64,000 nt of DNA from positions 186,001 through 250,000 of the forward strand of contig NZ_QVNU01000002.1 in the NCBI RefSeq assembly GCF_003545715.1, in the 5' to 3' direction. Shown here one piece after another: positions 33,380 through 41,440 of this stretch; the first letter of the stretch is position 1, and each line of letters starts with the position of its first letter. The stretch comes from Taibaiella koreensis. Its GTDB lineage: Bacteria; Bacteroidota; Bacteroidia; Chitinophagales; Chitinophagaceae. A model generated the notes under the pieces. That model had not been told where the DNA came from. It ran no database searches and saw only the letters and a program-made list of their open reading frames with translations. Both the position numbers and the translations under genes were made by a program.

Positions 33380-33465
33380 GGTAGATTACTCAAGAGGTCT
33401 AAGAGAGCCGCCCGCTAAGCGGCCAGGGTGTAACAGCCGCATTGGTTCGAATCCAATATCTACCG
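33380..33465 (+). tRNA. tRNA-Ser-like (GCU) with C33
   Basis: This 86-nt class II tRNA has perfect acceptor GGTAGAT/ATCTACC, D stem CTC/GAG with a GG-containing loop, anticodon stem GCCGC/GCGGC with loop CCGCTAA (anticodon GCT), a 17-nt variable arm and T arm ATTGG-TTCGAAT-CCAAT, with G73 as in serine tRNAs. The base before the anticodon is C33, whereas U33 is almost universal and makes the U-turn. CCA is not encoded. Confidence 0.85.
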
Positions 33466-33479
33466 CAGCGTATATAACA

Positions 33480-33552
33480 GGTATTCTGGCAGAGATGGTC
33501 TATGCACCGGATTGAAGCTCCGGCAAACGCGGTTCGAGCCCGTGGGATACCA
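33480..33552 (+). tRNA. tRNA-Phe-like (GAA)
   Basis: This 73-nt cloverleaf has acceptor GGTATTC/GGATACC (one G-U), a 3-bp D stem GCA/TGC, anticodon stem CCGGA/TCCGG with loop TTGAAGC (anticodon GAA, U33 present, G37 in place of the usual A37), variable loop CAAA and T arm CGCGG-TTCGAGC-CCGTG, with A73 as in Phe tRNAs. CCA is not encoded. It is the last unit before the ykuK-like gene. Confidence 0.85.
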
Positions 33553-33590
33553 CATGATCGTAAGTGAAAACCTAAAAACAAAAAACAGCC

Positions 33591-34079
33591 ATGGAAACAA
33601 AAACATTACATTGGAGAAAGCTTGCGGGCCACCAGGTCCGGCGGCCTATTGAAGAAGAGATACAGCAGGCCATTGTCCGGGAACATGCCGGCGGGTACCG
33701 GCTCAAAGCCTGCATCGGTACCGATAGCCAGGTGAAGGGTAAGCGTATCGAATGCGCTACCGTAATCGTATTGCTGCGGGAAGGGCGGGGCGGCTTCATG
33801 TACATCCATAAGGAAGTGCTGAGCCAGACCATGAGCATCAGGGAAAGGATGCTGCACGAAGTTGCACGAAGCGTCGAAGTAGCGTATAGCCTCTGCGAAG
33901 TGTTCAACGAATTTGATGTCGCTATGGAAGTGCACGCCGATATCAATACTGATCCCGGCTTCAAAAGCCATGTGGCCCTTAAAGATGCCATGGGCTATAT
34001 TACAGGAATGGGCTTTGCCTTCAGGGCCAAGCCGCATGCCTTTGCCAGCACCAGCTGCGCCAATAAGATCGTGCACTAA
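33591..34079 (+). CDS. YkuK-type RNase H-fold protein (DUF458)
   Basis: The 162-residue protein matches the YkuK/DUF458 family. It carries the first-strand GTDSQVKG motif (D45 in GTDSQ), the acidic position around E90 in RMLHEVARSVEVAY, HADINTDPG (D117), and KDAMGYITGMGFAFRAKPHAFAS near the C-terminus. The family is predicted to have an RNase H-like nuclease fold, and its substrate is unknown. The start ATG at 33591 follows TAAAAACAAAAAACAGCC, an A-rich leader shared with the short ORF upstream. It lies 38 bases after the last tRNA and is the last gene before a terminator, so it probably belongs to the ligase/tRNA unit. Here it could trim or degrade tRNA (inference). Confidence 0.8.
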   Translation: METKTLHWRKLAGHQVRRPIEEEIQQAIVREHAGGYRLKACIGTDSQVKGKRIECATVIVLLREGRGGFMYIHKEVLSQTMSIRERMLHEVARSVEVAYSLCEVFNEFDVAMEVHADINTDPGFKSHVALKDAMGYITGMGFAFRAKPHAFASTSCANKIVH

Positions 34080-34094
34080 ATGGTTTCTATAACA

Positions 34095-34124
34095 AAAATG
34101 GCTGTCCTTCCAGACAGCCATTTT
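34095..34124. terminator. Bidirectional terminator
   Basis: A perfect 12-bp stem AAAATGGCTGTC / GACAGCCATTTT with a CTTCCA loop separates the tRNA-array locus from the convergent MATE gene. Confidence 0.85.
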
Positions 34125-34167
34125 CTATTTCAGGAAATATTGCTTTAGCACACTTCCCTTTGCCTAT

Positions 34168-35592
34168 TTATACTTTCTTTTTCTTCCAGCGTCCTCTTTT
34201 AAACAGGATGAAAGCAGCGATAGTAATTGCCGTCTCGGCAACGGGGATCGACACAAACACACCTTTAGGTCCCCATTCCAGGTATTTGGCCAATAGATAA
34301 GCCAGCGGGATCTGGAAGGTCCAGAAGCCGAAGAGGTTGACCCAGGTGGGCGTCCAGGTATCGCCCGAACCATTGAAGGCGTTGATCATCACCATACCGA
34401 TACCGTAGAAGATAAAGCCGGTGCTCATGATCATCAGCGCTGTACGGGCCACCGAACGGATGCTTTCGTCGTTGGAGAAAAAGGATACCAGCCAGCCACC
34501 CAGCAGGAAGAAGATAATGCTCACCGCCAGCATGAAGAGCACATTGTATTTTACCGTCTTCATTACCGATTGTTCAGCACGCTGAACGTTCTGTGCGCCC
34601 AGGTTCTGCCCCACCAGGGTAGCGGCAGCATTGCTGAGCCCCCAGGCCGGCAGCATAAAGAACATCATAAGCCGCAATGCGGTTTGATAGCCGGCCGACC
34701 CCGCATCACCACCGGTAGTCGCTACCAGTTCGGCCAGGAAAATCCAGCTGCAGGAAGCGATCACAAACTGGAAAATGCCGGGTGTGGCAATGCCCACCAA
34801 TGCGCGGATCACTTTGAAATCGGGGATGAAATGACCTATCTTGATCTTCAGCTGATGCTTACCTTTAAACAGGTGATAGACCTGGTAAAGCACGCCGATG
34901 CTCCTGCCTGTGGCCGTGGCCATAGCCGCGCCGGTAAGACCGAATGCAGGCACAAAGGCAAAGCCGTTGATGAATATGGGACAAAGAATAATGTTGCAGA
35001 TATTGGCGATCCAAAGGCTCTTCATCGCTATTGCCGCATTACCGGCCCCGCGAAATATCCCGTTGATGAGGAAGAGCAGCATGATCACCACGCTACTACC
35101 CATCATGATGCGGGTAAACGTGCTGCCCTGAGCAGTGGTCTCGGCCGAAGCGCCCATCAGGCGCAGGATATCGGGCGCAAAATACATACCGGCAATACTT
35201 AGGAGCAGGGTAACGGCGGAAGAAACTACGATAGCCTGAACACCGCTGTGGCCGGCTTCTTCAGGATTCTTTTCACCTACACGGCGGGCAACCACAGCAG
35301 TGGCCGCCATGCTCATGCCTATGGCGATAGAATACATAATGGTCAGCACCGATTCGGTGAGCCCTACGGTCTGTATGGCTTCGCGGCTGTTTTCCAGGTG
35401 ACCTACAAAATAGAGGTCTACGAGGGCGAATACCGACTCCATAGCCATTTCCAGCATCATGGGTACGGCCAGCATGATCACGGCCTTACGGATACTGCCT
35501 TGGGTGTAGTCCATTTCTTCGCCACGCAGGGCTTGCTTCAATAAAGAGAAGTAGTTGGCCGCCTTAGAGGCGCCATTTATTGTAGAGGGCAT
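34168..35592 (-). CDS. MATE family efflux transporter
   Basis: From the ATG at 35592 the product has 474 residues with about twelve membrane spans in two homologous halves. The N-terminal MDYTQGSIRKAVIMLAVPMMLEM and the ESVFALVDLYFVGHL span are typical of the DinF/NorM-like Bacteroidota subgroup. The second-half counterpart is ATPGIFQFVIASCSWIFLAELV. It should export cationic drugs or metabolites using Na+ or H+. A minus-strand TACTTTTG at 35745-35752 is the likely promoter. An upstream ATG at 35649 is possible, but its extension is unlike the family. Confidence 0.92.
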   Translation of the reverse strand: MPSTINGASKAANYFSLLKQALRGEEMDYTQGSIRKAVIMLAVPMMLEMAMESVFALVDLYFVGHLENSREAIQTVGLTESVLTIMYSIAIGMSMAATAVVARRVGEKNPEEAGHSGVQAIVVSSAVTLLLSIAGMYFAPDILRLMGASAETTAQGSTFTRIMMGSSVVIMLLFLINGIFRGAGNAAIAMKSLWIANICNIILCPIFINGFAFVPAFGLTGAAMATATGRSIGVLYQVYHLFKGKHQLKIKIGHFIPDFKVIRALVGIATPGIFQFVIASCSWIFLAELVATTGGDAGSAGYQTALRLMMFFMLPAWGLSNAAATLVGQNLGAQNVQRAEQSVMKTVKYNVLFMLAVSIIFFLLGGWLVSFFSNDESIRSVARTALMIMSTGFIFYGIGMVMINAFNGSGDTWTPTWVNLFGFWTFQIPLAYLLAKYLEWGPKGVFVSIPVAETAITIAAFILFKRGRWKKKKV

Positions 35593-35744
35593 AAAAGGAT
35601 TTATAAAAAGATGAAAAATAGACAAGCCTGATGGCCTGGCGTCCATCAATCGTGTATTGTCTGCTCGGGAGTATTGGCCAGATCCGTAGTTAGCGTACGA
35701 GGATCATAGCCCCATAGATTTTCATCGTTCGGAGATTTGAAGGG

Positions 35745-35752
35745 CAAAAGTA
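35745..35752 (-). promoter_or_regulatory. -7 element TACTTTTG for the MATE gene
   Basis: It is an exact TAnnTTTG match on the minus strand, with an AT-rich upstream tract between the MATE gene and the WYL gene. Confidence 0.6.
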
Positions 35753-35792
35753 AGTTTTTTTCCACAATGAAAAGTTAGCATTTTCCGAAAGC

Positions 35793-36704
35793 CTAGTGTT
35801 GGTATATTTTCTCCGCCCGGTTATAGATCTCGTTCAGCGTTTTGCGCAGGGATGCCGGCTGCAGCACGGTTACATCGGCGCCATGCGATAGCAGCTCCAT
35901 GATAAGGTCGTGTGTTATATATAGCTCCAGCGCCACCTGCAGGCCCTCTTCATCATCCTTGATCACGCGCTGCGATTCGTGCAGCGGAAGGCTTTTGATG
36001 TATTTACCTTTACCGGGTCCAAACTGAAGCACGATGTCCTGCGGCTTGCTTTCCGGCGCCGAAGGGCGAATGATGCCAAAGCAATGCCGGAAATAATCAT
36101 TTACATTAAAGCCCTTATCTGCCTTATATTTCTGGCGGCTGGTCTCCAGAGCGGTCATCCGGTCCAGCGCAAAGGTCTTCAAAGAATGATCCTTCAGGTC
36201 TTTTGCAAGCAGGTACCAGCGGCTTTGAAATTCCTTAAGCGCCAACGGTTCCACACGGCGTTCGCTGATGTTCTCATCCAGGTATTTCTCATATTGGAAG
36301 GTAACCACCAGCCTTGAGCGTATGGCGTGCAGCAAAGGATGAAAGTGCTCCATACCCTGTGGCCGCCGCTTTTCCAGATATACAAAATCGGACAGGCCGT
36401 CGGCCAGGTTCAGCGCCTGGTAGGTATTGTAGGCATCGGCTATCCTTTCGCCCAGGTCATCGGGCATGTGGTCTTCTTCAAGATAATATTTACGCAGGGA
36501 AGGATTGTACTGGATATCCTTCTTATGCAGGGAAAGTATCTCCTCCTTATCCCTTAGGAAAGTGCGCTGGGAAAAGATGAAATTATAGTCGTGGGTTTCA
36601 CATTCCAGCTCGTAATAATCTTTCAGCTCCTGCAGGCTGGCCGGCGCCTTCAACAGTCTCCGGATCATGCATTGGTGGCGAAAGTAAGTATCTGAAAGCG
36701 ACAT
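35793..36704 (-). CDS. WYL-domain transcriptional regulator (YafY-like)
   Basis: The 303-residue protein has an N-terminal winged-helix region (YFRHQCMIRRLLKAPASLQELKDYYE) and a WYL domain with SRWYLLAKDLKDHSLKTFALDRM (the W-Y-L triplet at the start). A C-terminal WCX-like extension ends LNEIYNRAEKIYQH. WYL proteins bind nucleic-acid ligands or nucleotides and regulate operons, including defence loci. The adjacent candidate targets are the MATE pump downstream on the same strand and the RNA ligase/tRNA locus beyond it; neither link is shown by the sequence. An ATG 21 bases upstream is less likely. Confidence 0.88.
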   Translation of the reverse strand: MSLSDTYFRHQCMIRRLLKAPASLQELKDYYELECETHDYNFIFSQRTFLRDKEEILSLHKKDIQYNPSLRKYYLEEDHMPDDLGERIADAYNTYQALNLADGLSDFVYLEKRRPQGMEHFHPLLHAIRSRLVVTFQYEKYLDENISERRVEPLALKEFQSRWYLLAKDLKDHSLKTFALDRMTALETSRQKYKADKGFNVNDYFRHCFGIIRPSAPESKPQDIVLQFGPGKGKYIKSLPLHESQRVIKDDEEGLQVALELYITHDLIMELLSHGADVTVLQPASLRKTLNEIYNRAEKIYQH

Positions 36705-36810
36705 GGCGAGGGTGTTTGTATGCAAATATAAAGTTTATCTGTAGCGGAGCGGACAACGGTGGCACATGTATTCAACCCGGATTACGCAAGGCCGGCGCCG
36801 TGAGATTTTA

Positions 36811-36843
36811 AAAGCCGGCACCCCCTCCTCAGGTACCGGCTTT
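36811..36843 (-). terminator. Intrinsic terminator (minus strand)
   Basis: AAAGCCGGCACC pairs with GGTACCGGCTTT (one mismatch) around a 9-base loop, downstream of the gene at 36871-37362. Confidence 0.7.
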
Positions 36844-36870
36844 ATGGTGACAGGGTATATACAGGGGCTT

Positions 36871-37362
36871 TTAAAAGGGTTTCGAAAAGACCCCCTTCCG
36901 GATAAGGTCTGAAGCATGCTCCAGGCCACCCAGCTCTTTATATTTCTCTTTGAAGTAATTGCTGTTCCAGAAAAGCCTTACCCAGTTCCGGAATTGTTCG
37001 GCCTTTTCGGCATCCAGGTGTGCCGGTGCGGTATGGTTATGCTCCTGCTCAAAATGCGCGCCTATCTTTTCATCAAAGAAAAGGGCATGCAGGCAGTATT
37101 TATGCAATGCTTCATGATCGCTGTCTGCATTGAAATGAAAGAGCGTGGTATGCCGCGGCTTATTGCCGGGGATGTATACCGCTTCGGTATAGTACAGCAC
37201 TTTACAGGCATTCCTGTTTTCGTACAGGTGTACGGTAAGCATCAGGGGCTCCCCGTTCCGCACACAATGATAGGTACGCGGCCGCTCCAGCTCCCGGTAG
37301 CCCAACCGGCCGATAAGCGCAGCCTGGTCACCGGTGGTTTCAGCATTGATTGTCGTTTCCAT
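36871..37362 (-). CDS. Soluble protein of unknown function
   Basis: The 163-residue protein lacks a signal peptide and membrane segments. It has a His-rich middle (PRHTTLFHFNADSDHEALHKYCLHALFF) and FEQEHNHTAPAHLDAEK, which could bind metal, and an aromatic-rich C-terminal part (VRLFWNSNYFKEKYKELGG). I do not recognise the family. A minus-strand TACCTTTG at 37430-37437 is a good promoter and supports the ATG at 37362. It appears monocistronic. Confidence 0.7.
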   Translation of the reverse strand: METTINAETTGDQAALIGRLGYRELERPRTYHCVRNGEPLMLTVHLYENRNACKVLYYTEAVYIPGNKPRHTTLFHFNADSDHEALHKYCLHALFFDEKIGAHFEQEHNHTAPAHLDAEKAEQFRNWVRLFWNSNYFKEKYKELGGLEHASDLIRKGVFSKPF

Positions 37363-37611
37363 AATTCAGATGGTTTTGGTGTTGGGAAAATGGCTTGCAG
37401 AACACAGCTGTTTTCGTTATTTGATAAAGCAAAGGTACCGGGAGCCTACGCCAGTACACGGCGCAGCAGCCCGTCAAGGCAGAAATTTTTGTGCTGACGC
37501 TACTTGACAGGCTCAACTATTTCTCTGTTTATTTGTAGTGAGAGCGGCCGGCATATATAATGCATGGCTCGCTTTTTCACATTTTCCAAACGAAGGAACA
37601 ACACGATAAAT

Positions 37612-38811
37612 ATGGGACTATTTTTTAATCGCAAAAAAAACAAGCCAGGCGACAATGCAGGCGAACAGGAAGTGCTTCATGCACGCCAGAGCTTCCCTTT
37701 CTACATTAAAGCGCCGATGGTTATTATCGGCATCTATCTCTTTTTCTACATCCTGTCGCTGCTCCAGGACATCATTGTCCCTTTCGCCTTCTCGGGACTG
37801 ATCGCTATTTTGCTCAACCCGGTGTACAACCGGCTGCAGAAATGGAAAGTGCCCAAGATCCTCGCCATATTGCTGACCATATTCCTGGCTGTGCTGGTAC
37901 TTGCTGCTATAATGTTTTTCCTTTCCTCCCAGATCGTTCAGTTTGGCGATATGATTCCCCAGCTGAAGGAAAAGACGCTGTCGCTGCTTCATCAGCTGCA
38001 GCAATGGCTGAGCGACCGTTTTGGCATTTCTACAGAAAAGCAGATGAATATGGTGAACGAGGCCATGAACAACAGTAAGGCTTATGTAGGCCGCACGCTC
38101 AATACCGTATTTGGCATGCTCAGCTTTTTTGTGCTGATCCCACTGTATGTTTTCCTGCTCCTGTTCTACAAGCCGCTTATCCTTAATTTCATTTATGAAG
38201 TATTTGAAGAAGACAATGAAGAGCAGGTAGCAGAGATATTGAAAGAGACCAAAGGCGCCGTACAGAGTTACATCGTGGGCCTTATGATCGAGACTTCCAT
38301 CATCGCCGTGCTGAACTCGGTAGCGCTGCTGATACTTGGTGTCAAGTATGCGATCCTGCTGGGCGTCATTGGTGCGATATTGAACCTGGTCCCTTACATT
38401 GGGGGTGTGATCGCGATACTGTTGCCCGTGCTCATGTCCATTATTACCAAAGAAGGCTACACCACGCCGGTGCTTATTATAGCAGCTTACTCCGTAATCC
38501 AGTTCCTCGACAACAATGTGATTGTGCCGCGTGTAGTATCGTCCAAGGTATCGGTCAATGCGCTGATCTCGATCATCGTCGTGCTACTGGGCGGCACGCT
38601 TTGGGGCGTGAGCGGCATGTTCCTGTCTATTCCCTTTGTGGCTGTACTCAAGATCATCTTCGATCGTATCGACGAGTTGAAGCCATGGGGCAAATTGCTG
38701 GGCGACAAAATGCCCGCCAAAGCACCACGCCTGGTCGTTAACCCTGAAGAAACCGACGACACACCCGAAGGCCGGGCTGCCCAGGCTGCCAGCGAAGACC
38801 GGGTATCGTGA
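37612..38811 (+). CDS. AI-2E family transporter (PerM-like permease)
   Basis: The 399-residue membrane protein has the family arrangement. Two N-terminal spans (MVIIGIYLFFYILSLLQDII, FSGLIAILLNPVYN) are followed by a third span, a soluble region with amphipathic helices (about 120-190), and a C-terminal bundle. That bundle holds GAVQSYIVGLMIETSIIAVLNS, YIGGVIAILLPVLM and the signature QFLDNNVIVPRVVSSKVSVNAL. Despite the name, members include Na+/H+ antiporters and unknown exporters. The ATG at 37612 is preferred; one at 37564 is also in frame. It has a short acidic cytoplasmic tail. Confidence 0.9.
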   Translation: MGLFFNRKKNKPGDNAGEQEVLHARQSFPFYIKAPMVIIGIYLFFYILSLLQDIIVPFAFSGLIAILLNPVYNRLQKWKVPKILAILLTIFLAVLVLAAIMFFLSSQIVQFGDMIPQLKEKTLSLLHQLQQWLSDRFGISTEKQMNMVNEAMNNSKAYVGRTLNTVFGMLSFFVLIPLYVFLLLFYKPLILNFIYEVFEEDNEEQVAEILKETKGAVQSYIVGLMIETSIIAVLNSVALLILGVKYAILLGVIGAILNLVPYIGGVIAILLPVLMSIITKEGYTTPVLIIAAYSVIQFLDNNVIVPRVVSSKVSVNALISIIVVLLGGTLWGVSGMFLSIPFVAVLKIIFDRIDELKPWGKLLGDKMPAKAPRLVVNPEETDDTPEGRAAQAASEDRVS

Positions 38812-39113
38812 AAGCCCTTATCAAAGGATAGAAAAAATTAATTGGACGTTCCGGAACAAGCTTATAGTTTTGCGGCTCATTGTTCATCTTCTTTAATCTC
38901 ATGCGATGCTGAGTATACATCTCTATATCTCCCCGATCGGCGCCACTTCCAAGGGCTGTACCTTTCGCAGGCTGTCGCATGCTATGGATTAACTATTATA
39001 TTCCTTTGTAGCAAGCGGCCCTGCATGATGCAGGGCCGCTTGCCGTTTACAGCACCGGCATGTTTTGCAACAGATGCCCGGCAGCCCTTTTTAATTCCTA
39101 TACCAATCATTTT
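38812..39113 (+). other. 302-base intergenic region with promoter and palindrome, possible small RNA
   Basis: TTGG near 38843 and TAGTTTTG (38865-38872) form a good promoter. The GC-rich inverted repeat CAAGCGGCCCTGCAT / ATGCAGGGCCGCTTG (39012-39043) lies about 140 bases downstream. No convincing frame lies between. The segment could be the long leader of the AAA ATPase gene or a small RNA ending at the hairpin, although the hairpin lacks a T run. Confidence 0.4.
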
Positions 39114-40193
39114 ATGAACACACTTTTTCAAGATAGATCATTCGATCACCATACTTTATTCGACAATTATTATATAGAGGTTAAATCCCTTTACCTTTCC
39201 CTGTTCGGGATGCTGCCGGATATTCACTATATCGGGCACATCAACGGCGAAAAGCTGCACGGGCTTATTTGCGCACAATTTGGCAGCATGGTCCTCAGCA
39301 CGCATCATTATCGTATCTACGAAGCGAAAAAGAAAACATTCCCGTTCGACCGTACGGCTATCATTCTCAACAACCGGGTGATACTGGAATGTGACGAGGA
39401 ATTTATCGACATCTTTCACGACGGCAGCCAGGCGACTTTCGTCGGGGAGCTGACTGAGCTGGCCAGGCATTGTCGCGAGCGGGTACGCCACTACAAAGCG
39501 GAGGTTAACCTCGTGATCAGAGGATATAATGGTCTTGAGCTGAAATCGATGGAGATCAAAAGAACACGGCTAAACCTGGATCTCTACTACGAAGACGACT
39601 TCAAACCTGTAGATGAGCTGATCCGCAAACGGCTGAACCGGAAAGAAGACAAAGGCATCATCCTGCTTCATGGCGTACCGGGCACAGGAAAGACCACCTA
39701 TTTGCGTTACCTGATCGCGAAAATTAAAAAGCGGGTGCTGTTCCTGTCGCCTGATACCGCCGGCTGCCTGATGGAGCCGGCTTTTATCCAGCTGCTGATC
39801 AATAACCCCGATTCGGTGATCGTGATCGAAGACGCTGAGAATATCATCATGGACCGTCGCAGCAATAGTAACTCGTCGGTATCCAACCTGCTGAACATCT
39901 CCGACGGCCTGCTGTCCGACTTTCTGAATGTGCAGCTGATATGCACTTTCAACAGTGCGCTGACCCTGATCGACCCCGCCCTGATGCGCAAGGGAAGACT
40001 GATCGCACAATACGAATTCCGGAAGCTTTCCGTAGTCAAGCCCCAACGGCTCAGCGATAAGCTAGGGCATGTGCGTTGCATCAAAAGCCCTATGACCATT
40101 GCCGAGATCACCCACCCGCAGGAGCATCATGCTTCTGAACCGCGAACCAAGGTGATCGGCTTCAGAAGGCCGGATGAGCAGATGGCCCGTTAA
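39114..40193 (+). CDS. Bcs1-like AAA+ ATPase
   Basis: The 359-residue protein has a unique N-terminal half (about 1-165: HYIGHINGEKLHGLICAQFG, FPFDRTAIILNNRVILECDEEF) and a C-terminal AAA+ module. That module carries Walker A GVPGTGKT (187-194), Walker B VIVIEDAE (235-242), sensor 1 CTFN (277-280) and the RKGR arginine segment (292-295). The ATPase part resembles Bcs1/FtsH-type AAA domains, but there is no transmembrane anchor and no protease domain. Its partner and substrate are unknown. The ATG at 39114 is preferred over an upstream in-frame ATG at 39060 that overlaps the palindrome region. Confidence 0.8.
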   Translation: MNTLFQDRSFDHHTLFDNYYIEVKSLYLSLFGMLPDIHYIGHINGEKLHGLICAQFGSMVLSTHHYRIYEAKKKTFPFDRTAIILNNRVILECDEEFIDIFHDGSQATFVGELTELARHCRERVRHYKAEVNLVIRGYNGLELKSMEIKRTRLNLDLYYEDDFKPVDELIRKRLNRKEDKGIILLHGVPGTGKTTYLRYLIAKIKKRVLFLSPDTAGCLMEPAFIQLLINNPDSVIVIEDAENIIMDRRSNSNSSVSNLLNISDGLLSDFLNVQLICTFNSALTLIDPALMRKGRLIAQYEFRKLSVVKPQRLSDKLGHVRCIKSPMTIAEITHPQEHHASEPRTKVIGFRRPDEQMAR

Positions 40194-40238
40194 TTACCGG
40201 CGCCATACATATCCCATTCCTCCACGAGGATTATTTCC

Positions 40239-40270
40239 AACAGGAGCTGCCGTAGCGGGCAGCTCCTGTT
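40239..40270 (+). terminator. Hairpin terminator after the AAA ATPase
   Basis: A 13-bp stem AACAGGAGCTGCC / GGCAGCTCCTGTT around a 6-base loop. The T tail is weak. Confidence 0.6.
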
Positions 40271-40446
40271 ATGTTATGTGGCGATAGGGAGGCCGGCGCA
40301 AACGCTTAAGGTATGTTTGAAACGGCGTACCATTATAATTATTTTTGTTTTCGTCCCGGGCCTGGTAGAGTTTGGCATTATCCTTGATAGAATACAGTAT
40401 CTTTCATATCATCAAAAACTCCCTTTTAACTTAAAAAAACACTACT

Positions 40447-41307
40447 ATGCTTTTCCTGCAAATCGACGAAACGATTAAAGCCGGCGCGGATGCGCTGAAC
40501 TCGGGCCAGGTATGGCTGATCAAGATCAAGTCCATGGCGATCGACTATGCACCCAAGCTTATCGGCGCCGTCCTGGTGTATCTCATCGGGCAATGGATCA
40601 TCGGCCGCATCGGCCGCCTGTCGCGCAAAGTATTATCAACACGTAATTTCGACATCTCGCTGCAAAAGTTCCTGTTATCGCTCATTAAGGTTACACTAAG
40701 CATTTTATTGTTCCTGGCCATTGCCGGCATGGTAGGTGTGGATATTACCGGCTTCGCCGCTATACTGGCGGGCGCCGGCATCGCGATCGGCGCGGCACTC
40801 AACGGCTCGCTGGGCAACCTCGCAGGCGGTGTGATGCTGATGATCTTCAAACCCTTCAAGGTACATGATATGATCGAGGCTCAGGGCTCTATCGGTATTG
40901 TGCAGGAGATCGGGATTTTCAATACAACCATCCTTTCGCCCGAGAATAAGACCGTGATCCTGCCTAATGGCGCCTTGTCTACCGGCGTCATCACCAATTA
41001 CACTACCCATGGCAACCTGAGGGTAGATCTGGTGATGGCCGTAGCATTGGATGTCGATATCGACACAGCCCGCAGAATTGCCAGCGAAGCCATGCTTCAG
41101 CACCCGAAGGTGCTCAAGGCGCCTGCTCCCGAAGTGAGCGTGCTTAAGGTGGGCGACGGGATGACTTCCCTGGCCATTCGTCCTTATACGACACAGGCCG
41201 ACTATTGGGATGTTTACTTTGGCGTACAGGAACTGGTGAAAAAGGCTTTTGATGCCAATGGCGTAGCCGGCCCTATCCCTACCCGCATACTCATCAACAA
41301 GCAATAG
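40447..41307 (+). CDS. MscS-family mechanosensitive channel
   Basis: The 286-residue protein has three membrane helices. The last is the pore helix with the Gly/Ala pattern GFAAILAGAGIAIGAALNGSLGNLAGGVMLMIFKPF, here with N in place of the Q seen in E. coli MscS. The beta domain follows (VHDMIEAQGSIGIVQEIGIFNTTILSPENKTVILPNG), then the alpha/beta cage domain. The size is that of classic MscS. It should open under membrane tension during osmotic downshock. A TATTTTTG element near 40338 may drive it, and a strong terminator follows. Confidence 0.93.
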   Translation: MLFLQIDETIKAGADALNSGQVWLIKIKSMAIDYAPKLIGAVLVYLIGQWIIGRIGRLSRKVLSTRNFDISLQKFLLSLIKVTLSILLFLAIAGMVGVDITGFAAILAGAGIAIGAALNGSLGNLAGGVMLMIFKPFKVHDMIEAQGSIGIVQEIGIFNTTILSPENKTVILPNGALSTGVITNYTTHGNLRVDLVMAVALDVDIDTARRIASEAMLQHPKVLKAPAPEVSVLKVGDGMTSLAIRPYTTQADYWDVYFGVQELVKKAFDANGVAGPIPTRILINKQ

Positions 41308-41330
41308 TTTTCAGAAAAATAGCGCAAGCA

Positions 41331-41365
41331 AAAAGCGCGGCTGTATATGCAGCCGCGCTTTTTTT
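41331..41365 (+). terminator. Strong intrinsic terminator after the MscS gene
   Basis: A 13-bp stem AAAAGCGCGGCTG / CAGCCGCGCTTTT with a 6-base loop and T run. Confidence 0.9.
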
Positions 41366-41440
41366 GTATCAACCCATTACCGGGATTAACCGCAATGCTT
41401 TTGCATGCTCAATGCTTGTAGCCTACCATCCTTCCTCCCC

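Noticed and set aside
32878-33393. 171-aa frame on the minus strand across the tRNA array
   Set aside because: Its GFEPVSPVP-type motifs are the well-known artefact of reading tRNA genes antisense; it also overlaps the ligase gene.
38842-39117. 91-aa frame in the intergenic region before the AAA ATPase
   Set aside because: It uses a poor start, runs through the palindrome and has an unlikely composition.
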